This document shows positions 1-6,973 of a stretch of DNA of 8,029 nucleotides, in pieces; within the stretch, counting starts at the first letter, position 1, and each line of letters begins with the position of its first letter. Below the pieces are notes generated by a model. It did no database searches. It worked only from the letters and a program-made list of their open reading frames with translations, and was not told the origin of the DNA. The DNA is from an uncultured Methanosarcinales archaeon (GTDB lineage Archaea; Halobacteriota; Methanosarcinia; Methanotrichales; Methanotrichaceae), in contig CALMJN010000469.1 in the NCBI GenBank assembly GCA_937864385.1, forward strand, positions 1-8,029, given 5' to 3'. A program made the translations under genes and the position numbers.

Positions 1-609
1 CACGTCTCCTATGTCCATACGCCCGTGCGCTACGCCTGGGGGCAGTATCAGGACTATTTCGGACCGGGCAAGCTGGGGGTTCTGGCCCGGCCGATCGTTC
101 CGCTCCTCGTCCATCGCCTGCGTCTCTGGGACGAATCGTCGGCGGGCCGGGTCGACCGCTACATCGCCAACTCGGCCAACGTCGCGCTCCGGATCCGTAA
201 ATACTACCGGCGCGAGGCCGAGGTGATCCCCCCGCCCGTCGACACCGATTTCTTCACGCCCGGCGCCAAGTCGCGGCGCGGCGACGAGCTTCTGGTCGTC
301 TCGGCCCTCGTCCCCTACAAGCGCATCGAACTGGCCGTGATGGACATGTGGAAGGCGTTTCGGAACTCCACCATGCGCCATGCTTCGCAGGCGCACGTTC
401 TGTTCGACAAGTTCCACATCATGCGCCACCTGGGCGACGCCCTCGACACGGTGCGCAAGCGCGAATACGCGCGACTGAGCGGAAACGACCGTCGTTTCAT
501 CAAGGGGCAGAAGTACCACTTGCTCTCGCACTGGGAGAACCTCACCCTCCAAGGGAAGGAGAGCTTGAATTTCTGCCTGCAAGGCCAGAAAGAGTTCCCA
601 AGAGCTTGA
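1..609 (+). CDS. Chimeric open frame: GT4 glycosyltransferase fragment fused to ISL3-type transposase fragment (5' partial)
   Basis: The frame is open from the first base, so the gene begins outside the window; the GTG at 25 is an internal Val codon, not a start. Codons 1-113 read as the middle of a GT4 (GT-B) glycosyltransferase of the WbaZ-like mannosyltransferase type. They show the YVHTPVRYAW signature, then YIANSANVALRIRKYY, the VIPPPVDTDFF stretch and the SALVPYKRIELAV element that begins the nucleotide-sugar-binding half. Such enzymes add mannose or similar sugars to lipid-linked surface polysaccharide in the cytoplasm. At about position 340 the homology changes abruptly, without loss of frame, to an ISL3-family transposase (DMWKAFRNS), which continues to about 565. 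The last 15 or so residues match neither family. The whole C-terminal donor-binding domain (the EX7E region) of the glycosyltransferase is absent, so the product should be inactive. Codons in the GT part are strongly GC-ending, unlike the genes after position 790. Family calls are from recognised motifs; an assembly artefact is likely. Confidence 0.7.
   Translation, partial: HVSYVHTPVRYAWGQYQDYFGPGKLGVLARPIVPLLVHRLRLWDESSAGRVDRYIANSANVALRIRKYYRREAEVIPPPVDTDFFTPGAKSRRGDELLVVSALVPYKRIELAVMDMWKAFRNSTMRHASQAHVLFDKFHIMRHLGDALDTVRKREYARLSGNDRRFIKGQKYHLLSHWENLTLQGKESLNFCLQGQKEFPRA
340..565 (+). mobile_element. Internal remnant of an ISL3-family transposase
   Basis: The translated segment contains DMWKAFRNST, then QAHVLFDKFHIMRHL, then RKREYARLSGNDRRFIKGQK and LLSHWENLTL. 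This is the typical central part of ISL3-family DDE transposases, and the Asp of DMWKAF is in the position of a catalytic acidic residue of that family. Both the N-terminal zinc-ribbon/HTH region and the C-terminal part with the last catalytic acidic residue are missing. No terminal inverted repeats or target duplication could be seen at either edge. This is therefore not a clean insertion but a fragment joined inside another gene. Similarity to the family fades after the LTLQGKESL stretch near 565, so the right edge is approximate. Confidence 0.8.
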
Positions 610-730
610 CCAGGGAAACTGAAGAGTAATACAGAAGATCTGAACATTAAAAACCATGATAAGCATTCTTTTCATTTAATAATTACCTTGAGATTTTACT
701 GAATCTGAATCACATTCTAACTCAGTTTGT

Positions 731-739
731 TTTAAAAAG
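731..739 (+). promoter_or_regulatory. Possible archaeal TATA box upstream of the 790 gene
   Basis: The 180-base gap between 610 and 789 is markedly AT-rich, in contrast to both neighbours. It contains TTTAAAAAG at 731-739, which resembles an archaeal box A. A start site about 26 bases downstream of it would fall near 760, leaving a short leader of about 30 bases before the TTG at 790. A second AT-rich element, TTTAATAAT, lies at about 675-683. The assignment rests on composition and spacing only. Confidence 0.3.
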
Positions 740-789
740 GAGACACTCAATCACCTAAACGACCTGAGTTCTGAGATTAAGGCGAAATC

Positions 790-1890
790 TTGAATACCAA
801 TAGAGGCCTGACACTAGTCGTGAAATCTCGCCATTCTGCACCATTCTCTACGTTGCTTCTGCTGAGCCTGCTCCTTCTGTCCGCTCCCGCCTTCTCTCAT
901 GTTCCTCTTATGGCTGAGGACAATGATAACATCTCCCGGGCCATGCATATATCCGATGCAGACAAATCCTGGGCGGTCTATGGACTGCTGCCAGAGCAGG
1001 CGGCGCACTACTACAGCCTGGACCGGAAGGAAGGGGAGAGGATCTATCTGTCCCTCTTCAAGACCGCCGATCCTGGCGAGAACGGATATAGGCCAACGCT
1101 CCTGCTTATAGGGCCGGACTTAGAGGAAGATATAAAGCCGGATCATCTGCCGCCACTGCCGCCGGGAGCGTTGCAGCTCAAGCTGCTCCGAGGTGATGAA
1201 AAAACTGCCGCCGCTGCCACTTATGAGCCCTTCGGCCCCAGTAGCTTTATCGAGCTGGCTGAGATCAATATTACATCTCCGGAGGCGGGCCGCTATTATG
1301 CTGCGGTATATGACAGTGCATCAGAATCGATCGGCAACAACAGCTCCCATGTTTCCGGAGGAGGCGGCCACTATGGCCTGGCTGTGGGCTATGAAGAGGA
1401 GTTCAGCTTCACCGATCGCTTCCTCACCCCCCTGCGGCTCATATCCGTCTACCTCTGGGAGGGACAGAGCCTGGGAATGATCCTGATTCCCTATCTGCTG
1501 GCGGGGATCATTGCTCTACTCTTCTTCTGGCGCGGATCGCGGCGCACCTCCTTCTGCCTGGCCGGTCTCCTGTCCGGATTTCTCTTCCTGGCCACCAGCG
1601 CCTCGGTATTCAACCAGATGGTCTTCTCCCTCACCCGGGCCCCGCTTGGCCCGGAGGTCTATATCACCCTGGCCATAGGGGTATTTCATGCTCTGCTGGG
1701 AGTGGCAGCCATTCGTCTGGCCCGGGGAGAGGCAGGCATTCTGCAAAGAGCCCTCTTGGCCGTCATAGGCACAATTGCCCTTCTGGCCGGCTCTGGCCTG
1801 ATCATCGGCCCGCTGCTTTCGATGGCCGCCAGCTTCCTGCCATCCAGAAGCGGGAACATCTTCGCCAGAAGGAAAGATGGCGACCTATAG
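790..1890 (+). CDS. Secreted/membrane-anchored protein of unknown function with four C-terminal membrane segments
   Basis: I do not recognise a named family. The 366-aa product has a signal peptide (hydrophobic residues about 19-36, plausible cleavage after AFS). Next comes an extracytoplasmic domain of about 170 residues that looks beta-rich, with phrases such as DADKSWAVYGLLPEQAAHYY, RIYLSLFKT and EAGRYYAAVYD. This is reminiscent of PPC-type beta-sandwich domains (inference only). It carries N-glycosylation sequons NIS (47), NIT (160) and NSS (184) and a GGGG turn near 190-193. Four hydrophobic segments then follow, at about 227-247, 254-276, 288-310 and 319-349. The start chosen is TTG at 790 with a weak AAGG-like site just upstream; the in-frame GTG at 820 (residue 11) is an alternative that keeps the whole signal peptide. 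It lies 199 bases upstream of copA on the same strand, so a role in envelope or metal handling is possible but unproven. Codon use matches the other core genes. Confidence 0.8.
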   Translation: MNTNRGLTLVVKSRHSAPFSTLLLLSLLLLSAPAFSHVPLMAEDNDNISRAMHISDADKSWAVYGLLPEQAAHYYSLDRKEGERIYLSLFKTADPGENGYRPTLLLIGPDLEEDIKPDHLPPLPPGALQLKLLRGDEKTAAAATYEPFGPSSFIELAEINITSPEAGRYYAAVYDSASESIGNNSSHVSGGGGHYGLAVGYEEEFSFTDRFLTPLRLISVYLWEGQSLGMILIPYLLAGIIALLFFWRGSRRTSFCLAGLLSGFLFLATSASVFNQMVFSLTRAPLGPEVYITLAIGVFHALLGVAAIRLARGEAGILQRALLAVIGTIALLAGSGLIIGPLLSMAASFLPSRSGNIFARRKDGDL

Positions 1891-2039
1891 GAAGCCAGAC
1901 CGGACAGAGAGCGAGAGCAGGAAAAAATTATTATTTCCGGGGATCATAATTGCATTCAAGATTGCTTATCCCTGGAGCATGATCAGAAGATAGGTTTGAT
2001 GTGACAGTGCTGCTCAGAGTCTTAGTCTAACCTCAAGGG

Positions 2040-2071
2040 CGTCCGGCCAAGGGGTCCGGACAAAAAGGACG
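2040..2071 (+). promoter_or_regulatory. Nested inverted repeat in the copA leader (possible operator or hairpin)
   Basis: GTCCGG at 2041-2046 is complementary to CCGGAC at 2056-2061, with a 9-base loop. An overlapping alternative pairs CGTCC at 2040-2044 with GGACG at 2067-2071. The element ends about 20 bases before the copA start codon, downstream of the AT-rich stretch at 1922-1953 that could carry the promoter. Copper exporters are often controlled by copper-sensing repressors at operators of this kind, but no known archaeal copper-operator consensus is recognised here. The rest of the 1891-2089 gap shows no gene. Confidence 0.3.
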
Positions 2072-2089
2072 GATTCTCGAGGATGTTTT

Positions 2090-4573
2090 ATGACCGCAAA
2101 TAAAAAGGTTGAGATCAAGGTGTCAGGCATGGCCTGTGCCGCTTGCAGCGCGGCTGTAGAGAGGTCTCTGCAAAACTTGGACGGGGTTATATCTGCTGCG
2201 GTCAACCTGGCAGCAGAGACGGCCTTGATCGAGTATGATCCGGAAAGCCTTCGCCTGGCCGATCTGGAGAAGGCCATAAAAGATGCAGGCTATGATGTTG
2301 TAGATGATGAGGTCGTGCTCAAGATCGGGGGCATATCCTGCGCCATGTGCGTAGCCGCGCTGGAGGCAGCTCTGCTGAAATTGGATGGCGTGGTGGAGGC
2401 GCGGGTAAACCTGGCCTCGGAGAAGGCCTATGTGATATACAATCCCCGCCTGGTGGGCCTGGCAGATATGAAAAATGCGGTTATCGATGCCGGCTACCAG
2501 TTCCAGGGACTGGCGGGAGAGGAGGGCGCCGCCGACAGGGAGAAGGAGGCAAGGGAGAAGGACCTTGCGGAAAAGAAGAAGCGTATTATCATCGGCGCTG
2601 TGGCCAGCCTTCTGCTCATGCTCCTGATGTACCTGCCCCTGCACCAGATCTTTTCCCTGAACCATCATGATACAGTTCCCGATACCATGGGGCTGATCAT
2701 GCTCGCCCTGTCCGGGCCAGTCTTCATCTATGTGAGCCTGCCCATCTTCAGGGCGGCTATTCGATCCCTCTCCCACCGGCTTCTGGATATGGACGTCATG
2801 TACGGCATGGGCATAGGCGTAGCCTATCTCTCCAGCATTCTGGGAACCTTTGGTGTGGTGCTCACACCTGATTTCATGTTCTATGAGACTGCGGTCATGC
2901 TGGCCACCTTCCTCACCCTGGGACGCTACCTGGAAGCCAGGGCTAAAGGCCGGACCTCTGAGGCCATAGTCAAGCTGGTGGGGCTGCAGCCCAGGAAAGC
3001 GGTCATACTCAAAGATGGAAAAGAAAAAGAGATCTATGCCGAGGAGATCATGGTTGGTGACCTGCTCCTGGTCCGGCCAGGAGAGAAGATTCCGGCTGAC
3101 GGGGTGGTGGTGCAGGGTGAGAGCTATGTGGACGAGTCCATGATCACCGGGGAGAGCATTCCCGTCTTGAAGAAGCCGGGAAGCTCCGCTGTGGGCGGTA
3201 CGCTCAACAAGAACGGCTCATTGCAGATCAGGGCCACCAGGGTGGGAAAAGACACTGCTTTAGCCCGAATCATCTCCCTGGTAGAGGCAGCGCAGGGCTC
3301 CAGGCCGAGGGTGCAGAGGATCGCCGACCGGGCAGTATCTTACTTCATCCCCACCATCATCTCCATCGCCCTGGCTTCATTCATCTACTGGTATTTTGTG
3401 GCCCACAATAGCCTGCTCTTCTCCCTCACCTCCCTCATATCTGTGCTCGTGGTAGCCTGCCCCTGCGCTCTGGGCCTGGCCACTCCCACTGCCATCACTG
3501 TGGGCATCGGTCGGGGCGCTGAGCTGGGAATTCTGATCAAGAGCGGCGAAGCTCTGGAAGCCTCAGAGAAGCTGGATGTGGTGGCCTTCGACAAGACCGG
3601 AACCCTCACTGTGGGCAGACCGGAGGTCACAGATATGGCCGCCTTCGGCGTGGAGGAAGGCGAGGCGTTGCGACTGGCCGCCTCGGCCCAGATTCCATCC
3701 GAGCATCCTCTGGCGGAAGCCTTGGTCCGCAAGGCGCGGGATATGGGCCTGGATCTGACCCGGGCGGAGGGCTTCCAGGCCCGTCCGGGCAAGGGCGTTC
3801 TGGCCTTGGTAGAGGGGCATAGGGTGGTAGCCGGAAATCGGATTCTTTTTGCCGAAGAGGGCATATCCGTGCCACCGGAAATGCTGGAAAAAGCATCACT
3901 CTATGAGGCGCAGGGCAGGACAGCCGTGCTACTGGCCCTGGACGGCAGGGGATCTGCCGCCTTCTCCATATCCGACCAGCTCAAGTCCACGGCTCAAGAT
4001 GCCGTCTTAAAGCTGCAGAAAATGAACCTATCCGTGGTCATGATTACGGGAGACAACGCCAAGAGCGCTGCCGCCATAGCCGATCAGCTCGGCATCGAGC
4101 GAACTCTATCCGAGGTCCTGCCGGAAGACAAATCTGGCGAGATAAAGAGAATGCAGGATGCAGGCAGCCGAGTGGCTTTTGTGGGCGATGGCATCAACGA
4201 TGCTCCTGCCCTGGCTCAGGCCGATGTAGGCATAGCCATCGGCAGTGGAACCGACGTGGCCATTGAGACCGGAGAAATAGTTCTGATGAAGGATGATCTG
4301 CTGGATGCCGTGGCGGCAATTCAGCTCAGCCGCAAGGTAATCTCCCGCATCAAGCAGAATATCTTCTGGGCTTTCGCCTACAATGCTCTTCTGGTCCCGG
4401 TGGCGGCTGGTGCCCTATACCCCGCCTTCGGCATAACCTTCCGGCCCGAGCTGGCCGGCATGGCCATGGCCGCAAGCTCAGTAACTGTTATATCCCTATC
4501 ACTGCTGCTCAAAAAATATATTCCGCCTGCAATAAAAAATAGGCAGAGAGGTAGAGCAAATCTTCCCGGATGA
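2090..4573 (+). CDS. copA: CopA: Cu(I)-exporting P1B-1-type ATPase
   Basis: The 827-aa product is a full-length copper-transporting P-type ATPase that would couple ATP hydrolysis to Cu(I) export across the cytoplasmic membrane. Two heavy-metal-associated domains come first, with CxxC sites CAAC (16-19) and CAMC (84-87), followed by a charged linker (143-165). The transport core has TGES of the actuator domain (353-356), the membrane ion site CPC (457-459), the phosphorylated DKTGT (501-505), the nucleotide-binding SEHP motif (537-540), TGDN (653-656) and GDGINDAP (699-706). The remaining Cu(I)-site residues of subgroup 1B-1 are present: Asn and YN in the seventh membrane segment (YN 764-765) and MxxSS in the eighth (793-797). 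These favour Cu(I) over Zn/Cd. The ATG at 2090 is preceded by GAGG at 2079-2082, a usable ribosome-binding site with about 7 bases of spacing; an ATG at 2083 is out of frame. No copper chaperone or CopY/CsoR-like regulator lies beside it in the window. No frameshift or missing key residue is seen. Confidence 0.97.
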   Translation: MTANKKVEIKVSGMACAACSAAVERSLQNLDGVISAAVNLAAETALIEYDPESLRLADLEKAIKDAGYDVVDDEVVLKIGGISCAMCVAALEAALLKLDGVVEARVNLASEKAYVIYNPRLVGLADMKNAVIDAGYQFQGLAGEEGAADREKEAREKDLAEKKKRIIIGAVASLLLMLLMYLPLHQIFSLNHHDTVPDTMGLIMLALSGPVFIYVSLPIFRAAIRSLSHRLLDMDVMYGMGIGVAYLSSILGTFGVVLTPDFMFYETAVMLATFLTLGRYLEARAKGRTSEAIVKLVGLQPRKAVILKDGKEKEIYAEEIMVGDLLLVRPGEKIPADGVVVQGESYVDESMITGESIPVLKKPGSSAVGGTLNKNGSLQIRATRVGKDTALARIISLVEAAQGSRPRVQRIADRAVSYFIPTIISIALASFIYWYFVAHNSLLFSLTSLISVLVVACPCALGLATPTAITVGIGRGAELGILIKSGEALEASEKLDVVAFDKTGTLTVGRPEVTDMAAFGVEEGEALRLAASAQIPSEHPLAEALVRKARDMGLDLTRAEGFQARPGKGVLALVEGHRVVAGNRILFAEEGISVPPEMLEKASLYEAQGRTAVLLALDGRGSAAFSISDQLKSTAQDAVLKLQKMNLSVVMITGDNAKSAAAIADQLGIERTLSEVLPEDKSGEIKRMQDAGSRVAFVGDGINDAPALAQADVGIAIGSGTDVAIETGEIVLMKDDLLDAVAAIQLSRKVISRIKQNIFWAFAYNALLVPVAAGALYPAFGITFRPELAGMAMAASSVTVISLSLLLKKYIPPAIKNRQRGRANLPG

Positions 4574-4575
4574 GT

Positions 4576-4622
4576 GAGAGAGAAAAACAGCATTCAATAG
4601 CTTATTTTTCTTCTATATTCTT
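4576..4622. terminator. Possible T-rich terminators between convergent genes
   Basis: Only 28 bases separate the stops of copA (plus) and the small minus-strand gene. In the plus direction a T-rich tract (TTATTTTTCTTCTATATTC) lies at about 4603-4621, within the end of the minus gene. In the minus direction the complement of GAGAGAAAAACAG (4580-4592) gives TTTTTCTC. Archaeal termination commonly uses such T-rich tracts without a hairpin, and none is obvious here. Assignment is by position and composition only. Confidence 0.3.
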
Positions 4623-4805
4623 GATCCTCTTCTCCAGATCTGCAAGCCTCTCTTGCACCTTTCCCAAAAGCTCCTCCAGCCGCAATAGACGCTCATCATC
4701 GTATCCTGCCGGACGAAAACCGTATCCTGGCTTATGGCTCAGGTCTTCCTTGTACTCCTCAATAATGGGATTGTCCGATTCTCGCGGAACTATCTTGGAT
4801 GGCAT
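4602..4805 (-). CDS. Small coiled-coil protein of unknown function (67 aa)
   Basis: The family is not recognised. The product starts MPSKIVPRESDNPIIEEY, has a Gly/Pro/Tyr-containing middle (HKPGYGFRPAGYDD) and ends in a strongly heptad-like helix from about residue 39 to the C-terminus (RLLRLEELLGKV, then RLADLEKRIKNIEEK). That suggests a self-associating or partner-binding coiled coil. The start at 4805 is supported by AAGGT and AAGGG just upstream on the minus strand and by an AT-rich TATA-like element about 28 bases away. It is convergent with copA, leaving 28 bases between stops. Acidic and lysine-rich composition and ordinary core codon use favour a real gene over a chance frame. No function can be assigned; comparable short coiled-coil proteins are common hypothetical proteins in methanogens. 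Confidence 0.65.
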   Translation of the reverse strand: MPSKIVPRESDNPIIEEYKEDLSHKPGYGFRPAGYDDERLLRLEELLGKVQERLADLEKRIKNIEEK

Positions 4806-4828
4806 TTTTCCCTTACCTTTTTTAGCAT

Positions 4829-4840
4829 GATATTATTCAC
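4829..4840 (-). promoter_or_regulatory. Possible TATA box for the small coiled-coil gene
   Basis: On the minus strand the sequence reads GTGAATAATATC, with its AT core centred about 28 bases upstream of the ATG at 4805. That is where an archaeal box A would sit for a very short leader or leaderless transcript. The presence of a ribosome-binding-like AAGGTAAGGG between them is slightly at odds with a leaderless transcript, so the call is tentative. Confidence 0.3.
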
Positions 4841-4860
4841 CTCTTCCCCCTTAATCATTA

Positions 4861-4959
4861 CTATGCGGTAGGGAAGAGGAGCCAATCCTTATAGGCCTGG
4901 ATTTTTCCCGTCCGGTCGATAGCATAATCTCCGGCCATTTTTAGAGCTTTATTGAGCAT
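4861..4959 (-). CDS. Possible 32-aa micro-protein or gene remnant
   Basis: A minus-strand ATG at 4959 opens a 32-codon frame beginning MLNKALKMAGDYAIDRTGKI and ending with Tyr-Lys-Asp-Trp-Leu-Leu-Phe-Pro-Thr-Ala, then TAG at 4861. GGATGG sits just upstream of the ATG. The amino-acid mix is protein-like, and it lies 55 bases upstream of the coiled-coil gene on the same strand. It could be a small gene co-transcribed with it, the remnant of a larger gene, or chance. The rest of the 4806-5055 gap shows no other gene. Confidence 0.3.
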   Translation of the reverse strand: MLNKALKMAGDYAIDRTGKIQAYKDWLLFPTA

Positions 4960-5055
4960 TCTCTTCCATCCTGCAAGCAAATATTACGATGGAATTATTG
5001 CCATGGAATCGAGGGAAGGCAGGATACTCTCAAATAATGCTTCAATTATCTTGGC

Positions 5056-5823
5056 ATGATGATGGAAGCAATACAGGCCATCCTTCTCGGCATTCTGCAG
5101 GGAATCACAGAATGGCTGCCGATTAGCAGCCAGGGCCAGAGCATGCTATTTATGATAGGATGGCTTGGCATCTCGCCGAATGATGCTTTTTCCTATTCCA
5201 TACTGCTTCATCTGGGCACCATGTCCGCCGTTTTAATCCGGTTTAGGGAAGAATTCCTCAGAGCTCTCAGGAATCCCAGCACTCAAATGGCAAGAGTGCT
5301 GATCATCTCCACAATTGGCACCGGCATCACCGGGATTCCCCTCTATCTTCTCTTCAGGGAAGGATTTAAAGGAGGCATACAGGCCACTGTGCTCATAGGT
5401 GCTCTGCTGATCTTAACCGGACTGCTGCTCAGGCTCAGAGGAACTGGAGCCCGCCGCATTCAAGACATGAATGCCTTGGATATGATCATTCTGGGGCTGG
5501 CGCAGGGCTTTTCTATCCTGCCCGGGATCTCCCGATCCGGAACCACATTGGCTGCACTTCTCATGAGGAACTTAAAACAGGATGAGGCTCTGGCCATATC
5601 ATTCATTATCAGCGTGCCGGCGGTGATGGGTGCATTGGCTCTAAACCATTCTCTTTCCCTGACTGAGATGCCCCTCGCCTCAGCCGGCCTGGCCATACTG
5701 GCTTCTTTTGTAGCGGGATATTTGACAATGGATCTGCTGATAGCATATGCAAAAAAAGTGAACTTCTCTGCCTTCTGCATCACCATGGGGCTTTTAACCC
5801 TGTTGCTGGTAGCCATCTTTTAA
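5056..5823 (+). CDS. uppP: UppP/BacA-type polyprenyl (undecaprenyl) diphosphatase
   Basis: The product of 255 aa is an integral membrane phosphatase of the UppP (BacA) family. It removes a phosphate from C55-type polyprenyl diphosphate so that the lipid carrier can be reused for surface glycan or N-glycan assembly. The first signature, QGITEWLPISSQGQ (residues 15-28), holds the catalytic Glu region. The second, PGISRSGTT (156-164), is the phosphate-binding motif. About eight hydrophobic segments and a length close to the usual 255-275 aa fit the family. Where bacterial enzymes have SSSGH, this one has SSQGQ, so the usual His is a Gln; SSxGQ-type variants occur in archaeal homologues to my knowledge. 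Three ATG codons in a row (5056, 5059, 5062) can start it. No ribosome-binding site is seen, but AAATAAT at 5031-5037 could serve a leaderless transcript. It is divergent from the small minus-strand gene and convergent with the glycosyltransferase operon, which may use the same carrier lipid. Confidence 0.93.
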   Translation: MMMEAIQAILLGILQGITEWLPISSQGQSMLFMIGWLGISPNDAFSYSILLHLGTMSAVLIRFREEFLRALRNPSTQMARVLIISTIGTGITGIPLYLLFREGFKGGIQATVLIGALLILTGLLLRLRGTGARRIQDMNALDMIILGLAQGFSILPGISRSGTTLAALLMRNLKQDEALAISFIISVPAVMGALALNHSLSLTEMPLASAGLAILASFVAGYLTMDLLIAYAKKVNFSAFCITMGLLTLLLVAIF

Positions 5824-6028
5824 GTGCCGCGCAAAAAAACAAACCTAAATTCTGCTCCCTTCACCCAACAGTTCAAGGCCAGCCTGTTGTGAATGATGGC
5901 CCGATCAATGGCAACCATCTCCCCTGGCCCGGATCTCTATTTCAAGCCTTGTTTTTCAGCATTCAGAGGGAATGTGACACGGTCGGTCTAGGGCACTGAG
6001 GACTCTTCAGGGTCGGCAGATCCGGATC
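5824..6028. other. Intergenic gap between convergent uppP and the glycosyltransferase operon
   Basis: No clear gene is seen in these 205 bases. In the minus direction the A-run at 5833-5839 becomes a T-run and could help end the GT2 transcript, although it lies about 190 bases past the stop. In the plus direction a short TTGTTTTTC tract at 5948-5956 could end uppP transcription. A minus-strand 32-codon frame (5918 to 5820) exists but has atypical composition and overlaps the end of uppP. Confidence 0.5.
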
Positions 6029-6973
6029 TCATCCCCGTCGGGAGCCTGCCCAGGTGCGGATATATTTCCCGACCTCTCTCCAGGGAACCTTTCGGCGGAT
6101 GGTCTTTCTCTTGGCCATCATCTTTGGCAGCCCCAGTAGCCCATCCCATTTGGCCTTAAAAACCACCCTGCCCCTGCCCTTCAGGGTGTAATAGGCCAGA
6201 GCCATGAGGTTTCTGCCCAGAATCCAGGGAAGACAGGTGAACAAAAAAGGCAGAGGATAGTTCTTTGCCGGCAGCCACATGATGTTTCTGTTGCCAAAAT
6301 AGACTGTCAGATCCGATCCCACTCCGGCGGTGGCACCGTGCAGATGAAGGGCGATTGCCTCCGGGACGTATATGCATCTCCATCCGGCACAGCGGGCCCG
6401 CAATGTCAGATCGATATCTTCCATGAATATGAAAAAGTCCTCGTCAAAGAGCCCTATCTCATCCAGCATCTTTTTGCGGTAGAGAGCTGCTCCGGCGCAG
6501 GCCCCGAAGATCTCCTCCTGCCGGTCGTACTGCCCCCGATCCTCCTCTGATGCTCCCCGGTCCCAGGAAGCGCCGCTCCGGGAGAGACACAGTCCGGTGG
6601 AGTTGATCTTTCCATTGGGATATAGCATCTTGCTGCCGCACATTCCAATGCTGGGATCGGACATGGGCCCGGCCAGCCGCTCCAGGAAATCCTTCTCCAC
6701 CCTGGTGTCGTTATTGAGGGTGACGATATACTCTCCCTCTGCCTCGCGAATCCCGGAGTTGTTACCGCCGGTTGAGCCGAGGTTGACTTTATTTTCCACT
6801 ATCCTGGCCCAGGGAAAACGGGACCTTATATGCTCCACGCTTCCATCCTGAGAGGCGTTATCCACCACTATTACCTCATAATCCCTGTAGGTCTGGACGG
6901 AAAGAGAGCTGAGGCAGTCATCCAGGAACCTCTTGCCGTTGAAATTGACCACAACAACGCTAATTTTGGCCAT
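6029..6973 (-). CDS. GT2-family glycosyltransferase (rhamnosyltransferase-like)
   Basis: From the ATG at 6973 the product is 314 aa and begins MAKISVVVVNFNG, the standard start of a GT-A fold. The nucleotide-binding VVDNAS (36-41) follows, then NLGSTGGNNSG (64-74). LNNDT holds the metal-binding acidic motif (NND 87-89). GACAGAALYRKKMLDEIGLF (157-176) and FIFMEDIDLTLRARCAGW (from 182) complete the pattern, with the ED of the latter in the catalytic-base region. The C-terminal 100 residues are basic with a hydrophobic patch (PLPFLFTCLPWILG), as in membrane-associated members. Such enzymes transfer a sugar from a nucleotide donor onto a growing lipid-linked glycan. The frame extends up to 7087, but the 6973 start is preferred: GGGAGG lies 9 bases upstream, the family N-terminus begins exactly there, and the upstream part overlaps the preceding gene in another frame. 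It overlaps the end of that gene by 14 bases, indicating translational coupling. The exact sugar cannot be told. Confidence 0.92.
   Translation of the reverse strand: MAKISVVVVNFNGKRFLDDCLSSLSVQTYRDYEVIVVDNASQDGSVEHIRSRFPWARIVENKVNLGSTGGNNSGIREAEGEYIVTLNNDTRVEKDFLERLAGPMSDPSIGMCGSKMLYPNGKINSTGLCLSRSGASWDRGASEEDRGQYDRQEEIFGACAGAALYRKKMLDEIGLFDEDFFIFMEDIDLTLRARCAGWRCIYVPEAIALHLHGATAGVGSDLTVYFGNRNIMWLPAKNYPLPFLFTCLPWILGRNLMALAYYTLKGRGRVVFKAKWDGLLGLPKMMAKRKTIRRKVPWREVGKYIRTWAGSRRG

Noticed and set aside
340..609. A genuine IS insertion into the glycosyltransferase gene
   Set aside because: The join lies inside the transposase coding region, no terminal inverted repeats or target duplication are visible, and the rest of the glycosyltransferase does not resume afterwards.
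2123..2776. Minus-strand 217-aa frame inside copA
   Set aside because: It is antisense to well-conserved CopA domains, and its Gln- and His-rich composition is typical of a shadow frame.
5460..5816. Minus-strand 118-aa frame inside uppP
   Set aside because: It is antisense to the conserved PGISRSGTT half of UppP and resembles no family.
5820..5918. Minus-strand 32-aa frame ending in the uppP stop region
   Set aside because: It overlaps uppP's end, its start has no spaced ribosome-binding site, and its composition is atypical.
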